From positions 5,709,472-5,773,471 of the forward strand of contig NZ_PTJS01000001.1 of NCBI RefSeq assembly GCF_002941025.1: DNA of 64,000 nucleotides, written 5' to 3'. The notes under the pieces are model-generated. The model had not been told where the DNA came from and ran no database searches. It worked only from the letters and a program-made list of their open reading frames with translations. This document shows, one piece after another, positions 6,945 through 14,880 of this stretch (within the stretch, counting starts at the first letter, position 1; each line of letters opens with the position of its first letter). This DNA comes from Streptomyces sp. QL37 (GTDB taxonomy: Bacteria > Actinomycetota > Actinomycetes > Streptomycetales > Streptomycetaceae). The position numbers were made by a program, and so were the translations under genes.

Positions 6945-8300
6945 ATGTCGAGCGACACCACCACCCCGGCGGGTACACCCCGCGAAGAGCCCACCGAGAA
7001 GGCGCTGTCCCCGGCCCCGCCCCCGGAGCGCGCCTCCTCACCCGACCCGGGCCGCGCTCCGGAGGCGGACCCCCGACCCGCTGCCGGGGGATACCGCGCG
7101 GTCTTCGCCGTGCGGGAGTTCCGGGCGGTCTTCGCCGCCCATCTGCTCTCCCTCCTCGGCGTGGTCGTCAGCGAGCTCGCACTCACCGTGCTGGTCTACG
7201 ACCTCACCGGATCGCCCCTGCTGTCCGCCCTCACCTTCGCGCTCGGCTTCCTGCCGTACATCGTCGGCGGCACGCTCCTCGCCGGGGTCGCCGACCGGTA
7301 CCCCGCCCGCCGCGTCCTCGTCACCTGCGACCTCGTCTGCGCCGGCTGCGTGGCCGTGATGGTGCTCCCCGGTACACCCGTCGCCGGGCTTCTCGCGCTG
7401 CGCTGCCTGGTGGCCGCGATCGCGCCCGTCTTCACCGGGACACGGACGGCGGCCCTCGCCGACATCCTCGGGGAGGGGGACCTCTACGTCCTCGGCCGCT
7501 CACTGCTGCGCCTCGTCTCGCAGAGCGCCGTGCTCGTCGGCTTCGGGGCGGGCGGGCTGCTGCTCACCGCGTTCTCCCCCCGCGGGGCGATCACGCTCAC
7601 CGTGGTGACGTTCCTCTGCTCGGCGGCGCTGCTGCGCCTCGGCACCCGGGACCGGCCGGCCCGCACGGGAGGGGAGGCCGGCGGCACGCTGCTCAAGGAG
7701 TCGCTCGCCGGGGCCCGCGCCGTCCTCGGCGACCGCGGGATCCGGGGGCTGCTCCTGCTCTTCTGGGTGCCGGCCTTCTTCGTGGTCGCCCCGGAGGCCC
7801 TCGCCGCGCCGTACGCCGCGGGGATCGGCGCCGGTCCGGCCGTCGTCGGACTGCTGATGTGCGCCATGGCCGTGGGCCACATCGGTGCCGAGCTGTACGT
7901 GGCGACCGCGCTCGGTCCCCGCGCGCGCTCCCGGATCGTGCTGCCGGCCGCCGCGCTGGGGCTGCTGCCCCTCGTGGTGTACGCGTTCCACCCGGGGCCC
8001 GCGCCGGCCGTGGCCGCCCTCGTGCTGGCCGGGGCCGGGGCGGCGTACATCATCGGGCTCGACCAGTGGTTCGTCGAGGCGGTCCCCGAGCATCTGAGGG
8101 GCCGGGCGATGACGCTCCTCACCGCCGGGCTGATGACGTTCCAGGGACTCGGCATGGCTCTCGCGGGGCTTGCGGCGGAGTTCTTCCCGGTGCACCAGGT
8201 GGTCGCGTGCTCGGGGGCGGTCGGTACGGCCTGCACACTCCTGCTGGTCGTCGAGGTGCGTAGAACACGCGTCCGGTACCGAAGTGCGAGACGGTGCTGA
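6945..8300 (+). CDS. MFS transporter (efflux-type)
   Basis: 451 residues from ATG 6945. About 50 N-terminal residues are Pro/Ala/Glu-rich and disordered, followed by about twelve hydrophobic helices. The MFS motif A-like stretch LAGVADRYPARRVLV lies between helices 2 and 3, and a central charged loop (about 230-250) separates the halves. It resembles actinobacterial drug/metabolite exporters of the enterobactin-exporter-like MFS group. Substrate unknown. Control by the divergent ArsR-type regulator through the operator at 6885-6908 is likely. Confidence 0.87.
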   Translation: MSSDTTTPAGTPREEPTEKALSPAPPPERASSPDPGRAPEADPRPAAGGYRAVFAVREFRAVFAAHLLSLLGVVVSELALTVLVYDLTGSPLLSALTFALGFLPYIVGGTLLAGVADRYPARRVLVTCDLVCAGCVAVMVLPGTPVAGLLALRCLVAAIAPVFTGTRTAALADILGEGDLYVLGRSLLRLVSQSAVLVGFGAGGLLLTAFSPRGAITLTVVTFLCSAALLRLGTRDRPARTGGEAGGTLLKESLAGARAVLGDRGIRGLLLLFWVPAFFVVAPEALAAPYAAGIGAGPAVVGLLMCAMAVGHIGAELYVATALGPRARSRIVLPAAALGLLPLVVYAFHPGPAPAVAALVLAGAGAAYIIGLDQWFVEAVPEHLRGRAMTLLTAGLMTFQGLGMALAGLAAEFFPVHQVVACSGAVGTACTLLLVVEVRRTRVRYRSARRC

Positions 8301-8332
8301 CCGCCATGTGACCAATGGGTAAGGTCGTTGCC

Positions 8333-8842
8333 GTGCCGAAGCCGCTCAGCCTCCCCTTCGATCCCATCGCCCGCGCCGAGGAACTCTGGCACCGGCGCTG
8401 GGGGCCGGTGCCCTCCATGGGCGCGATCACGTCGATCATGCGCGCGCAGCAGATCCTGCTCGCCGAGGTGGACGCGGTGGTGAAACCGTACGGGCTGACG
8501 TTCGCCCGCTACGAGGCGCTGGTCCTGCTCACCTTCTCCCAGGCCGGCGAGCTGCCGATGTCCAAGATCGGGGAGCGCCTGATGGTGCACCCCACCTCCG
8601 TGACGAACACCGTCGACCGGCTGGTGCGCTCGGGGCTGGTCGACAAGCGCCCCAACCCCAACGACGGGCGCGGAACCCTCGCGTCCATCACGGACAAGGG
8701 CCGCGAGGTCGTCGAGGCTGCCAGCCGGGACCTGATGGCGATGGACTTCGGGCTCGGGGCGTACGACGACGAGGAGTGCGCCGAGATCTTCGCCATGCTG
8801 CGCCCGCTGCGGGTGGCCGCCCAGGACTTCGAGGACAAGTAG
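8333..8842 (+). CDS. MarR-family transcriptional regulator
   Basis: 169 residues from GTG 8333, preceded by AAGG at 8-nt spacing; an ATG at 8315 in frame is the alternative but lacks a ribosome site. The winged helix lies at about 65-125: LPMSKIGERLMVHPTSVTNT recognition region and VDKRPNPNDGRGTLASIT wing. The N-terminal PLSLPFDPIARAEELW and 'GPVPSMGAITSIMRAQQ' are the highly conserved start of this Streptomyces MarR group. It lies upstream of DUF3817 and icmA on the same strand. Ligand unknown. Confidence 0.88.
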   Translation: MPKPLSLPFDPIARAEELWHRRWGPVPSMGAITSIMRAQQILLAEVDAVVKPYGLTFARYEALVLLTFSQAGELPMSKIGERLMVHPTSVTNTVDRLVRSGLVDKRPNPNDGRGTLASITDKGREVVEAASRDLMAMDFGLGAYDDEECAEIFAMLRPLRVAAQDFEDK

Positions 8843-8849
8843 CCGCACG

Positions 8850-8879
8850 GCCCCGCAGCGCCCTCGTGGGAGGCGGGGC
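8850..8879 (+). terminator. Possible weak terminator after marR
   Basis: GCCCCGC (8850-8856) pairs with GCGGGGC (8873-8879) across a 16-nt loop, directly after the marR stop. Short stem, no T-tract; read-through into DUF3817 is possible. Confidence 0.3.
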
Positions 8880-8919
8880 GCCGCAAGATCGCCCCGGCCG
8901 TCCGGTTACGCTCGATGCC

Positions 8920-9252
8920 ATGAAACGCAGTGTGCTGACCCGCTACCGGGTGATGGCCTACGTCACCGCCGTCATGCTGTTGATCCTGTGCGTGTGCATG
9001 ATCTTCAAGTACGGCTTCGACACCGGTGAGGGTCTGACGCTCGTCGTCTCGCAGGTCCACGGTGTCCTCTACATCATCTACCTGATCTTCGCCTTCGACC
9101 TCGGTTCCAAGGCGAAGTGGCCGGTCGGCAAGCTGCTCTGGGTGCTGATCTCCGGGACCATCCCGACCGCCGCGTTCTTCGTCGAGCGCAAGGTGGTCCG
9201 GGAGGTCGAGCCGCTGATCGCCGACGGCTCCCCGCAGGCCGTCAAGGCCTGA
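8920..9252 (+). CDS. DUF3817 small integral membrane protein (second copy)
   Basis: 110 residues from ATG 8920 (MKRSVLTRYRVMAYVTAVML). Three hydrophobic segments, with the DUF3817 core QVHGVLYIIYLIFAFDLGSKAKWP clearly related to [22 protein letters not shown] in the copy at 3646-3996. It ends ALIADGSPQAVKA-like with a soluble tail. Function unknown. It sits 85 bp upstream of icmA but the palindromic icmA promoter lies between, so co-transcription is not implied. Confidence 0.86.
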   Translation: MKRSVLTRYRVMAYVTAVMLLILCVCMIFKYGFDTGEGLTLVVSQVHGVLYIIYLIFAFDLGSKAKWPVGKLLWVLISGTIPTAAFFVERKVVREVEPLIADGSPQAVKA

Positions 9253-9305
9253 TCCGCACCACCCGAACCGCCCCGTGCGAAAGCGCCGGGCGGTTTGCCG
9301 TCGAC

Positions 9306-9329
9306 ATTTACTAGGACGTCCTAGTAAAT
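9306..9329. promoter_or_regulatory. 24-bp perfect palindrome over the icmA promoter
   Basis: ATTTACTAGGAC (9306-9317) is followed immediately by its exact complement GTCCTAGTAAAT (9318-9329). It contains a TAGTAA -10-like box at 9322-9327, 10 bp before the icmA ATG, and there is no Shine-Dalgarno sequence, so icmA may be leaderless or nearly so. A repressor bound here would block the promoter. The TetR regulator encoded just after icmA is a candidate, by proximity only. Confidence 0.7.
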
Positions 9330-9337
9330 TTGTCTCC

Positions 9338-11038
9338 ATGGACGCTCATGCGATCGAGGAAGGCCGCCGCCGCTGGCAGGCCCGTTACGACAAGGCCCGC
9401 AAGCGTGACGCGGACTTCACCACGCTCTCCGGTGACCCGGTGGAGCCGGTGTACGGGCCGCGCCCCGGCGACACGTACGAGGGCTTCGAGCGGATCGGCT
9501 GGCCCGGCGAGTACCCCTTCACCCGGGGGCTCCACCCGACCGGCTACCGGGGCCGCACCTGGACGATCCGCCAGTTCGCCGGGTTCGGCAACGCCGAGCA
9601 GACCAACGAGCGGTACAAGACCATCCTGGCCAACGGCGGCGGCGGGCTCAGTGTCGCCTTCGACATGCCGACCCTGATGGGCCGCGACTCCGACGACCCC
9701 CGCTCGCTCGGCGAGGTCGGCCACTGCGGCGTCGCCATCGACTCCGCCGCCGACATGGAGGTCCTGTTCCGGGACATCCCGCTCGGTGACGTCACCACCT
9801 CGATGACGATCAGTGGCCCCGCCGTCCCCGTCTTCTGCATGTACCTGGTCGCCGCGGAGCGCCAGGGTGTCGACCCGGCCGTGCTCAACGGCACGCTCCA
9901 GACCGACATCTTCAAGGAGTACATCGCGCAGAAGGAGTGGCTCTTCCAGCCCGAGCCGCACCTGCGGCTCATCGGCGACCTGATGGAGCACTGCGCCCGC
10001 GACATCCCCGACTACAAGCCGTTGTCGGTCTCCGGCTACCACATCCGCGAGGCCGGGGCCACGGCCGCACAGGAGCTCGCGTACACCCTCGCCGACGGCT
10101 TCGGATACGTGGAGCTCGGGCTCTCGCGGGGCCTGGACGTCGACACCTTCGCTCCCGGGCTCTCCTTCTTCTTCGACGCGCACCTCGACTTCTTCGAGGA
10201 GATCGCCAAGTTCCGCGCCGCCCGCCGGATCTGGGCCCGCTGGATGAAGGAGACGTACGGCGCGAAGACCGACAAGGCGCAGTGGCTCCGCTTCCACACC
10301 CAGACCGCCGGTGTCTCGCTCACCGCCCAGCAGCCGTACAACAACGTCGTACGCACCGCCGTGGAGGCGCTGTCCGCAGTCCTGGGCGGCACCAACTCCC
10401 TGCACACCAACGCCCTGGACGAGACGCTCGCCCTGCCCTCCGAGCAGGCCGCCGAGATCGCGCTGCGCACCCAGCAGGTGCTCATGGAGGAGACCGGGGT
10501 CGCCAACGTCGCCGACCCGCTGGGCGGTTCGTGGTACGTCGAGCAGCTCACCGACCGCATCGAGGCCGACGCCGAGAAGATCTTCGAGCAGATCAAGGAG
10601 CGCGGCACCCGGGCACACCCGGACGGCAAGCACCCCATCGGACCGATGACCTCCGGAATCTTGCGCGGCATCGAGGACGGCTGGTTCACCGGTGAGACCG
10701 CCGAATCCGCCTTCCGCTACCAGCAGTCGCTGGAGAAGGGCGAGAAGCGGGTCGTCGGCGTCAACGTCCACCACGGGTCCGTCACCGGCGACCTGGAGAT
10801 CCTGCGCGTCAGCCACGAGGTCGAACGCGAGCAGGTGCGCGGACTCGCCGGGCGCAAGGAGGGCCGCGAGGAGGCGAAGGTGCGTGGTGCGCTGGACGCG
10901 ATGCTGGCCGCCGCACGCGACGGCTCGAACATGATCGCGCCGATGCTGGAGGCCGTACGGGCGGAGGCGACCCTCGGCGAGATCTGCGGGGTGCTGCGCG
11001 ACGAGTGGGGCGTCTACACGGAGCCCCCGGGCTTCTGA
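9338..11038 (+). CDS. icmA: Isobutyryl-CoA mutase large subunit IcmA
   Basis: 566 residues, exactly the length I know for Streptomyces IcmA. It is the substrate-binding TIM-barrel subunit of coenzyme-B12-dependent isobutyryl-CoA/n-butyryl-CoA mutase and lacks the C-terminal cobalamin domain, which the separate small subunit IcmB (not in this window) supplies. Specificity residues support this: F80 in TIRQFAGF and Q198 in KEYIAQKEW, where methylmalonyl-CoA mutase has Tyr and Arg. It links valine and butyryl-CoA metabolism and feeds polyketide precursors. ATG 9338 follows a 24-bp palindrome without a ribosome site. Convergent with a TetR gene 7 bp away. Confidence 0.95.
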   Translation: MDAHAIEEGRRRWQARYDKARKRDADFTTLSGDPVEPVYGPRPGDTYEGFERIGWPGEYPFTRGLHPTGYRGRTWTIRQFAGFGNAEQTNERYKTILANGGGGLSVAFDMPTLMGRDSDDPRSLGEVGHCGVAIDSAADMEVLFRDIPLGDVTTSMTISGPAVPVFCMYLVAAERQGVDPAVLNGTLQTDIFKEYIAQKEWLFQPEPHLRLIGDLMEHCARDIPDYKPLSVSGYHIREAGATAAQELAYTLADGFGYVELGLSRGLDVDTFAPGLSFFFDAHLDFFEEIAKFRAARRIWARWMKETYGAKTDKAQWLRFHTQTAGVSLTAQQPYNNVVRTAVEALSAVLGGTNSLHTNALDETLALPSEQAAEIALRTQQVLMEETGVANVADPLGGSWYVEQLTDRIEADAEKIFEQIKERGTRAHPDGKHPIGPMTSGILRGIEDGWFTGETAESAFRYQQSLEKGEKRVVGVNVHHGSVTGDLEILRVSHEVEREQVRGLAGRKEGREEAKVRGALDAMLAAARDGSNMIAPMLEAVRAEATLGEICGVLRDEWGVYTEPPGF

Positions 11039-11045
11039 CGCGCGG

Positions 11046-11681
11046 TCAGTCCTCCTGCGAGGCCGCCGCTCCCAGTCCCGAGAGCAGCAGCAGGGTGAAG
11101 CGCTGGGCCCAGTCGGTGTCGACGGGCTCGGCGCTCACCAGTGCGCGGTGCACCACGGCGCCGGCGATCACGTCGAAGATCAGGTCGGCGGTGCGGGCCG
11201 CCACCACCGAGTCCGGCTCGACGGGCAGCTCGCCGCGCCGCTGCGCGCGCTCCCGCCCCTGGAGGACGAGGTGCTTCTGCCGGGTCACGATCGAGTCGCG
11301 TATGCGGTCCCGCAGCGCCTCGTCGCGCGTCGACTCGGCGACCACCGCCATCAGCGCCGTCTTGGTCTCCGGCCGTTCCAGCAGGGCCGCGAACTGGAGC
11401 ACCACGGCCTCCACGTCGGCCGCGAGGCTGCCGAGGTCGGGCAGCTCCAGTTCGTCGAAGAGGACGGCGACCGCGTCCACCACCAGCTCGTTCTTGCCGG
11501 CCCAGCGGCGGTAGAGAGTCGTCTTGGCGACCCCCGCCCGCGTCGCCACGTCGCCCATCGTCAGCTTCGACCAGCCGAGGTCGACCAGCGACTCGCGGGT
11601 CGCCTCGAGGATCGCGGCATCGGCCTCGGGGCTGCGGGGTCGTCCGGAACGGGCGGGTCCGGTCGGGCTGCGGCTCAGCAT
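11046..11681 (-). CDS. TetR-family transcriptional regulator
   Basis: 211 residues from ATG 11681. The N-terminal TetR_N helix-turn-helix is at about 25-70 (ILEATRESLVDLGWSKLTMGD then RAGVAKTTLYRRWAGKNELV), followed by a helical ligand domain of the TetR_C type. An in-frame upstream extension is open but not TetR-like. The gene is convergent with icmA and divergent from the thioredoxin-TPR gene; a 10-bp inverted repeat lies in the gap to the latter. Candidate targets are itself, the trx-TPR gene and icmA; this is inference. Confidence 0.9.
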   Translation of the reverse strand: MLSRSPTGPARSGRPRSPEADAAILEATRESLVDLGWSKLTMGDVATRAGVAKTTLYRRWAGKNELVVDAVAVLFDELELPDLGSLAADVEAVVLQFAALLERPETKTALMAVVAESTRDEALRDRIRDSIVTRQKHLVLQGRERAQRRGELPVEPDSVVAARTADLIFDVIAGAVVHRALVSAEPVDTDWAQRFTLLLLSGLGAAASQED

Positions 11682-11998
11682 GCGGCGACCATACCGGCCA
11701 GTAAGTAGTGCTGACCGGCCCGGGAGCCCGTGAGACAGATCACCGGGCCCTCTTGCCCCGGAGGGGGTCCCGCCAGTTACGCTACGACCCGTAGCGTAAG
11801 GAGCGACGGTCCGCCGTCGTGGCGCCACGACCGATCGACAGCCACAGGCACCGGGTGGGGACCCGGCGCCGAACACGGGGTTTTTCAGGGCCCCGGGACC
11901 GTTTCCGTCCGCCCTCCGCGCACACCGGCGCGGCTGTGGACGGAACCGGTTCGCGGATCGCTTTCCGGAACAGTGCGCGCAGGGGGGAGGATGTACGT
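11682..11998. other. Intergenic region, TetR / thioredoxin-TPR divergent promoters
   Basis: 317 bp without a gene. It holds an imperfect dyad near the TetR start (GGCCAGTAAG around 11697 and CTGACCGGCC around 11710) and the strong inverted repeat at 11777-11799, then an open but unconvincing GC-rich stretch that is the long 5' leader of the thioredoxin-TPR gene. Confidence 0.6.
11777..11799. promoter_or_regulatory. Inverted repeat TTACGCTACG-N3-CGTAGCGTAA
   Basis: Exact 10-bp arms (11777-11786, 11790-11799) around ACC. It contains a TAGCGT -10-like box at 11792-11797 on the plus strand, about 200 bp upstream of the thioredoxin-TPR start. Size is typical of a TetR-family operator, and a TetR gene is adjacent. 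No direct evidence of which protein binds. Confidence 0.6.
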
Positions 11999-12976
11999 AT
12001 GCAGCCTAGGAACATGTCCATGAGCGGCGTCGTCGACCTCGCCGCTGTGAAGGCGGCCGGCGACGCCAAGGCGAAGGCGGAGCAGGCCCGCGCGGAGTCC
12101 GCCCGGCAGGGGGGCGGCGGTGCCGTGTCACCCGCCTCCCTGGTGATCGATGTCGACGAGGCGGGTTTCGAGACCGACGTCCTCCAGCGCTCCACCGAAG
12201 TCCCCGTCGTCATCGACTTCTGGGCCGAGTGGTGCGAGCCGTGCAAGCAGCTCGGCCCGCTCCTGGAGCGCCTCGCCGTCGAGTACAACGGCCGCTTCGT
12301 GCTGGCCAAGGTCGATGTCGACGCCAACCAGATGCTGATGCAGCAGTTCGGGATCCAGGGCATCCCGGCGGTCTTCGCCGTGGTGGCCGGACAGGCCCTC
12401 CCGCTCTTCCAGGGCGCGGCCCCCGAGAGCCAGATCCGCCAGACGCTGGACCAGCTGATCCAGGTCGGCGAGGAGCGGTTCGGTCTGACCGGGATCGCCG
12501 TCGACCCGGACGCCGGAGCGGGTGGCGAGGAGAGCGCCCCGGCGGAGGTGCCCGCGGGGCCGTACGACGCGCAGCTGGAAGCCGCCGCGCAGGCGCTGGA
12601 CGCCAACGACTTCGACGGCGCGGTCCGGGCCTACAAGAGCGTTCTGGCCGACGACCCGGTCAACACCGAGGCGAAGCTGGGCCTCGCCCAGGCCGAACTG
12701 CTGGGCCGTGTCGCGGGCATGGACCCGCAGCAGGTCCGCAAGGAGGCCGCGGAGAACCCGGCCCAGCCGGCGGCGCAGATGGCCGCGGCGGACCTGGACC
12801 TCGTGGGCGGGCACGTCGAGGACGCCTTCGGCCGGCTGGTCGAGACGGTCCGCCGCAATTTCGGCGACGACCGCGACGCCGTACGGGTGCGGCTCCTGGA
12901 GCTCTTCGAGGTGATCGGCCTCGACGACCCCCGGGTGACCGCCGCGCGGACAGCGCTGGCGCGCGTCTTGTTCTGA
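11999..12976 (+). CDS. Thioredoxin-TPR protein (YbbN/CnoX-like)
   Basis: 325 residues from ATG 11999, with GGGAGG 8 nt upstream. An Ala/Lys-rich N-terminal segment (1-45) leads into a thioredoxin fold (about 48-155) with intact WCEPC active site and the cis-Pro loop GIQGIPAVFAV. The C-terminal half (about 190-325) is alpha-helical with TPR-like repeats (AAQALDANDFDGAVRAYKSV; LDLVGGHVEDAFGRLVETV). Members of this family act as co-chaperone or redox holdases; E. coli YbbN has an SxxC site, so the intact CxxC here suggests real oxidoreductase activity. Cytoplasmic. Followed by a 15-bp-stem terminator. Confidence 0.9.
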   Translation: MQPRNMSMSGVVDLAAVKAAGDAKAKAEQARAESARQGGGGAVSPASLVIDVDEAGFETDVLQRSTEVPVVIDFWAEWCEPCKQLGPLLERLAVEYNGRFVLAKVDVDANQMLMQQFGIQGIPAVFAVVAGQALPLFQGAAPESQIRQTLDQLIQVGEERFGLTGIAVDPDAGAGGEESAPAEVPAGPYDAQLEAAAQALDANDFDGAVRAYKSVLADDPVNTEAKLGLAQAELLGRVAGMDPQQVRKEAAENPAQPAAQMAAADLDLVGGHVEDAFGRLVETVRRNFGDDRDAVRVRLLELFEVIGLDDPRVTAARTALARVLF

Positions 12977-12985
12977 TGTGACAAC

Positions 12986-13020
12986 ACGGCCGTGGAGCCC
13001 TCCGGGCTCCACGGCCGTTT
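12986..13020 (+). terminator. Terminator of the thioredoxin-TPR gene
   Basis: A 15-bp perfect stem (12986-13000 with 13004-13018), a TCC loop, and a short T-run after the stem (13019-13022). Strong intrinsic-type terminator. Confidence 0.85.
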
Positions 13021-13576
13021 TCGCGGGCGAACGACAACGGACACACGCGCTTTACCAAAACTTGATAAAAGTACGCGCTGTTACTCGCAGTAAACCGCCT
13101 CCAGTGGTCTGTCCGGTTTCGGGCTGTAATCCCGCTGTTCGCCCGTCACCCCGGTGCCACCCTGTGTGGCCGGGCGGTACCCCCCTGTCGTGTACTGGTT
13201 ATCGGGTCGTTACTAGTCAGTAACGACCCCCCTTGTGTCCGGGGCGCGAATGCACCACGATCGGCCACGCTCGGTCCAATACCCCCCAGTCCGACGGCCA
13301 GTCGGCGCAGGAGGGTCTTTTGGGTCCCCACCGGGTGGTCGGCGGCAGTGGCGCCGATCGCGGACAGGGGGGTTCCTGCCCCTGGGCAGGGCCTGTCCGA
13401 ACCGGTTGCGCAGACGCGCGGCCAGTGGTTGTCGCTCGGGGGTGATCGCCGGTGATTCGGATGCGGTACGCGCCTCCGGTCCGGGCGCTCTCCTTCCCGA
13501 GGACGTAGCACTTCTCCCATCCCAGGGCGGGCACCATGCCCGTACCGGAGATGTACGTCCGAGAAGGAGGAAATTT
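13021..13576. other. Long leader/promoter region of the DUF6230 gene
   Basis: About 555 bp with no convincing gene. It contains two related dyads, GTTACTCG-CAGTAAA (about 13080-13094) and GTTACTAGTCAGTAAC (about 13209-13224), the second nested in an 11-bp inverted repeat. The remaining sequence is GC-rich with small hairpins. I recognise no riboswitch class in it. Confidence 0.6.
13204..13229. promoter_or_regulatory. Inverted repeat GGGTCGTTACT-N4-AGTAACGACCC
   Basis: Exact 11-bp arms (13204-13214, 13219-13229) around AGTC. Its core GTTACT...CAGTAA recurs at about 13080-13094. Both lie upstream of the DUF6230 gene, so a paired regulator site is likely. It could also form a leader hairpin. 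Confidence 0.55.
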
Positions 13577-14218
13577 ATGAGTTCGCAGGTTCGCGGTGGT
13601 ACCAGATGGAAGCGTTTCGCTCTGGTCATGGTGCCGAGCGTCGTCGCGACCGCGGCGGTCGGCGTCGGTCTGGCGCAGGGTGCGCTGGCCGCGTCCTTCA
13701 GCGTCTCCGGCCAGAGCTTCAAGGTCAGCACCGACAAGCTCGTCGGTAAGGACTTCGTCCAGTACGGCAGCGTCGCTGTCGGCAAGGACCTCAAGGGCAA
13801 GGACGCGGCGCACCCGGTCGCCGTCTCCGGCTTCAGCAGCGCCACGATCACCAACATGTGCCAGTCGGTGGTCACGCCTGACCTTCCGTTCGGTCTCGGC
13901 AGCGTCAGCCTGGAGCTGAATGCGGGTACCGACCCGAAGAAGCCCGTCGAGGCGACGAACCTGTACCTCGACGTCGCACAGCTCGACGCGGACGCGTACT
14001 TCGAGAACATCGACATCGGCGTCGCCGCCGGTTCGGTGGGCAAGCCCGGTATCCAGCCCGGCACCGAGAAGGCCGTCAACCCGAACGGCTTCGCGCAGCG
14101 TGCCGAGACGGCCACGCTGTCCAACGTGGAGCAGACGGCGTGGGCGACCACCGCCGGCACCTTCAAGCTCAGCAACCTGAGCCTGAAGCTGCACAAGGGC
14201 GTCAAGGAGTGCTTCTAG
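13577..14218 (+). CDS. DUF6230 family secreted/envelope protein
   Basis: 213 residues from ATG 13577 with an excellent ribosome site (AGAAGGAGG, 6-nt spacing), suggesting high expression. The N-terminus has a Lys/Arg start and a hydrophobic signal (FALVMVPSVVATAAVGVGLA, about 13-33) ending near ALAASF, then a beta-rich domain. Such proteins are often annotated 'cholesterol esterase' in Streptomyces, but I see no GxSxG lipase motif, so that name is not supported. It is typically followed by a DUF6114 gene, as here. Likely an exported cell-envelope protein of unknown role. Confidence 0.86.
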   Translation: MSSQVRGGTRWKRFALVMVPSVVATAAVGVGLAQGALAASFSVSGQSFKVSTDKLVGKDFVQYGSVAVGKDLKGKDAAHPVAVSGFSSATITNMCQSVVTPDLPFGLGSVSLELNAGTDPKKPVEATNLYLDVAQLDADAYFENIDIGVAAGSVGKPGIQPGTEKAVNPNGFAQRAETATLSNVEQTAWATTAGTFKLSNLSLKLHKGVKECF

Positions 14219-14313
14219 CACTCGCCCGGGGCGGCCGGAGGGTTCCGTGAGGACCTCCGGCTGCCCACCCCTTCTCTTCTCACAGCAGTACCGGTTCCAG
14301 GGAGCTGTTTTCC

Positions 14314-14880
14314 ATGAGCCCCGAGTCCACAGGGCAGAACGAGCACCACCTCACCGTCTACCGGCGGGGATTCCGCACCTGGCGGGGTAACCGGCCGTTC
14401 TGGGCGGGCCTGTTCACCATCCTGGGTGGTCTACCCATCGCGTACTTCCCGTACGCCAACATGCACCTCGGCAACATGACGATCGCGATGTCCACCACCG
14501 CGGGTGCGGGGTCGCTGATCATCGGAATCCTGCTGATCACGCTGGGTTTCACGATGTGGTTCCACCACATCGTGCGGGTGTTCGCAGGCGTCGCCGCGAT
14601 CCTGCTCGCGCTGATCTCCATACCGGTCGCCAACATAGGCGGCTTCATCGTCGGCTTCCTGTTCGCCCTTCTCGGCGGAGCGCTCTCGATCGCCTGGGCC
14701 CCGGCCGAGGTGAAGAGCGTCCCGGCCTCCGAGGGCCCGGAGGCGCAGATGTCCAGGGGCGACGCTCCCGAGGCGCCTGAGTACCGTCAGGAGCCCCACG
14801 GCACGGCTGAGGGCCCGCGGAGGCCGATGCTCTTCAAGGCTGCGGCGGAGGCCGACGGTGGGAGGCATCGTGCGGGGTGA
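14314..14880 (+). CDS. DUF6114 integral membrane protein
   Basis: 188 residues from ATG 14314. Four hydrophobic segments cover about 30-135 (WAGLFTILGGLPIAYFPYAN, SLIIGILLITLGFTMWF, FAGVAAILLALISIPVANIG and GFIVGFLFALLGGALSIAWA), followed by a charged C-terminal tail of about 50 residues. The RTWRGNRPFWAGLFTILGG start is characteristic of DUF6114. It is paired with DUF6230 95 bp upstream, and its end overlaps the start of the next gene by 11 nt. Probably a membrane anchor or partner for the exported neighbours; this is inference. Confidence 0.86.
   Translation: MSPESTGQNEHHLTVYRRGFRTWRGNRPFWAGLFTILGGLPIAYFPYANMHLGNMTIAMSTTAGAGSLIIGILLITLGFTMWFHHIVRVFAGVAAILLALISIPVANIGGFIVGFLFALLGGALSIAWAPAEVKSVPASEGPEAQMSRGDAPEAPEYRQEPHGTAEGPRRPMLFKAAAEADGGRHRAG

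Noticed and set aside
13021..13576. Riboswitch in the long DUF6230 leader
   Set aside because: Hairpins are present, but no conserved core of a known riboswitch class could be recognised; dyads fit protein-binding sites better.
13577..14218. Cholesterol esterase annotation for the DUF6230 protein
   Set aside because: No GxSxG or catalytic triad visible; only the family label is supported.
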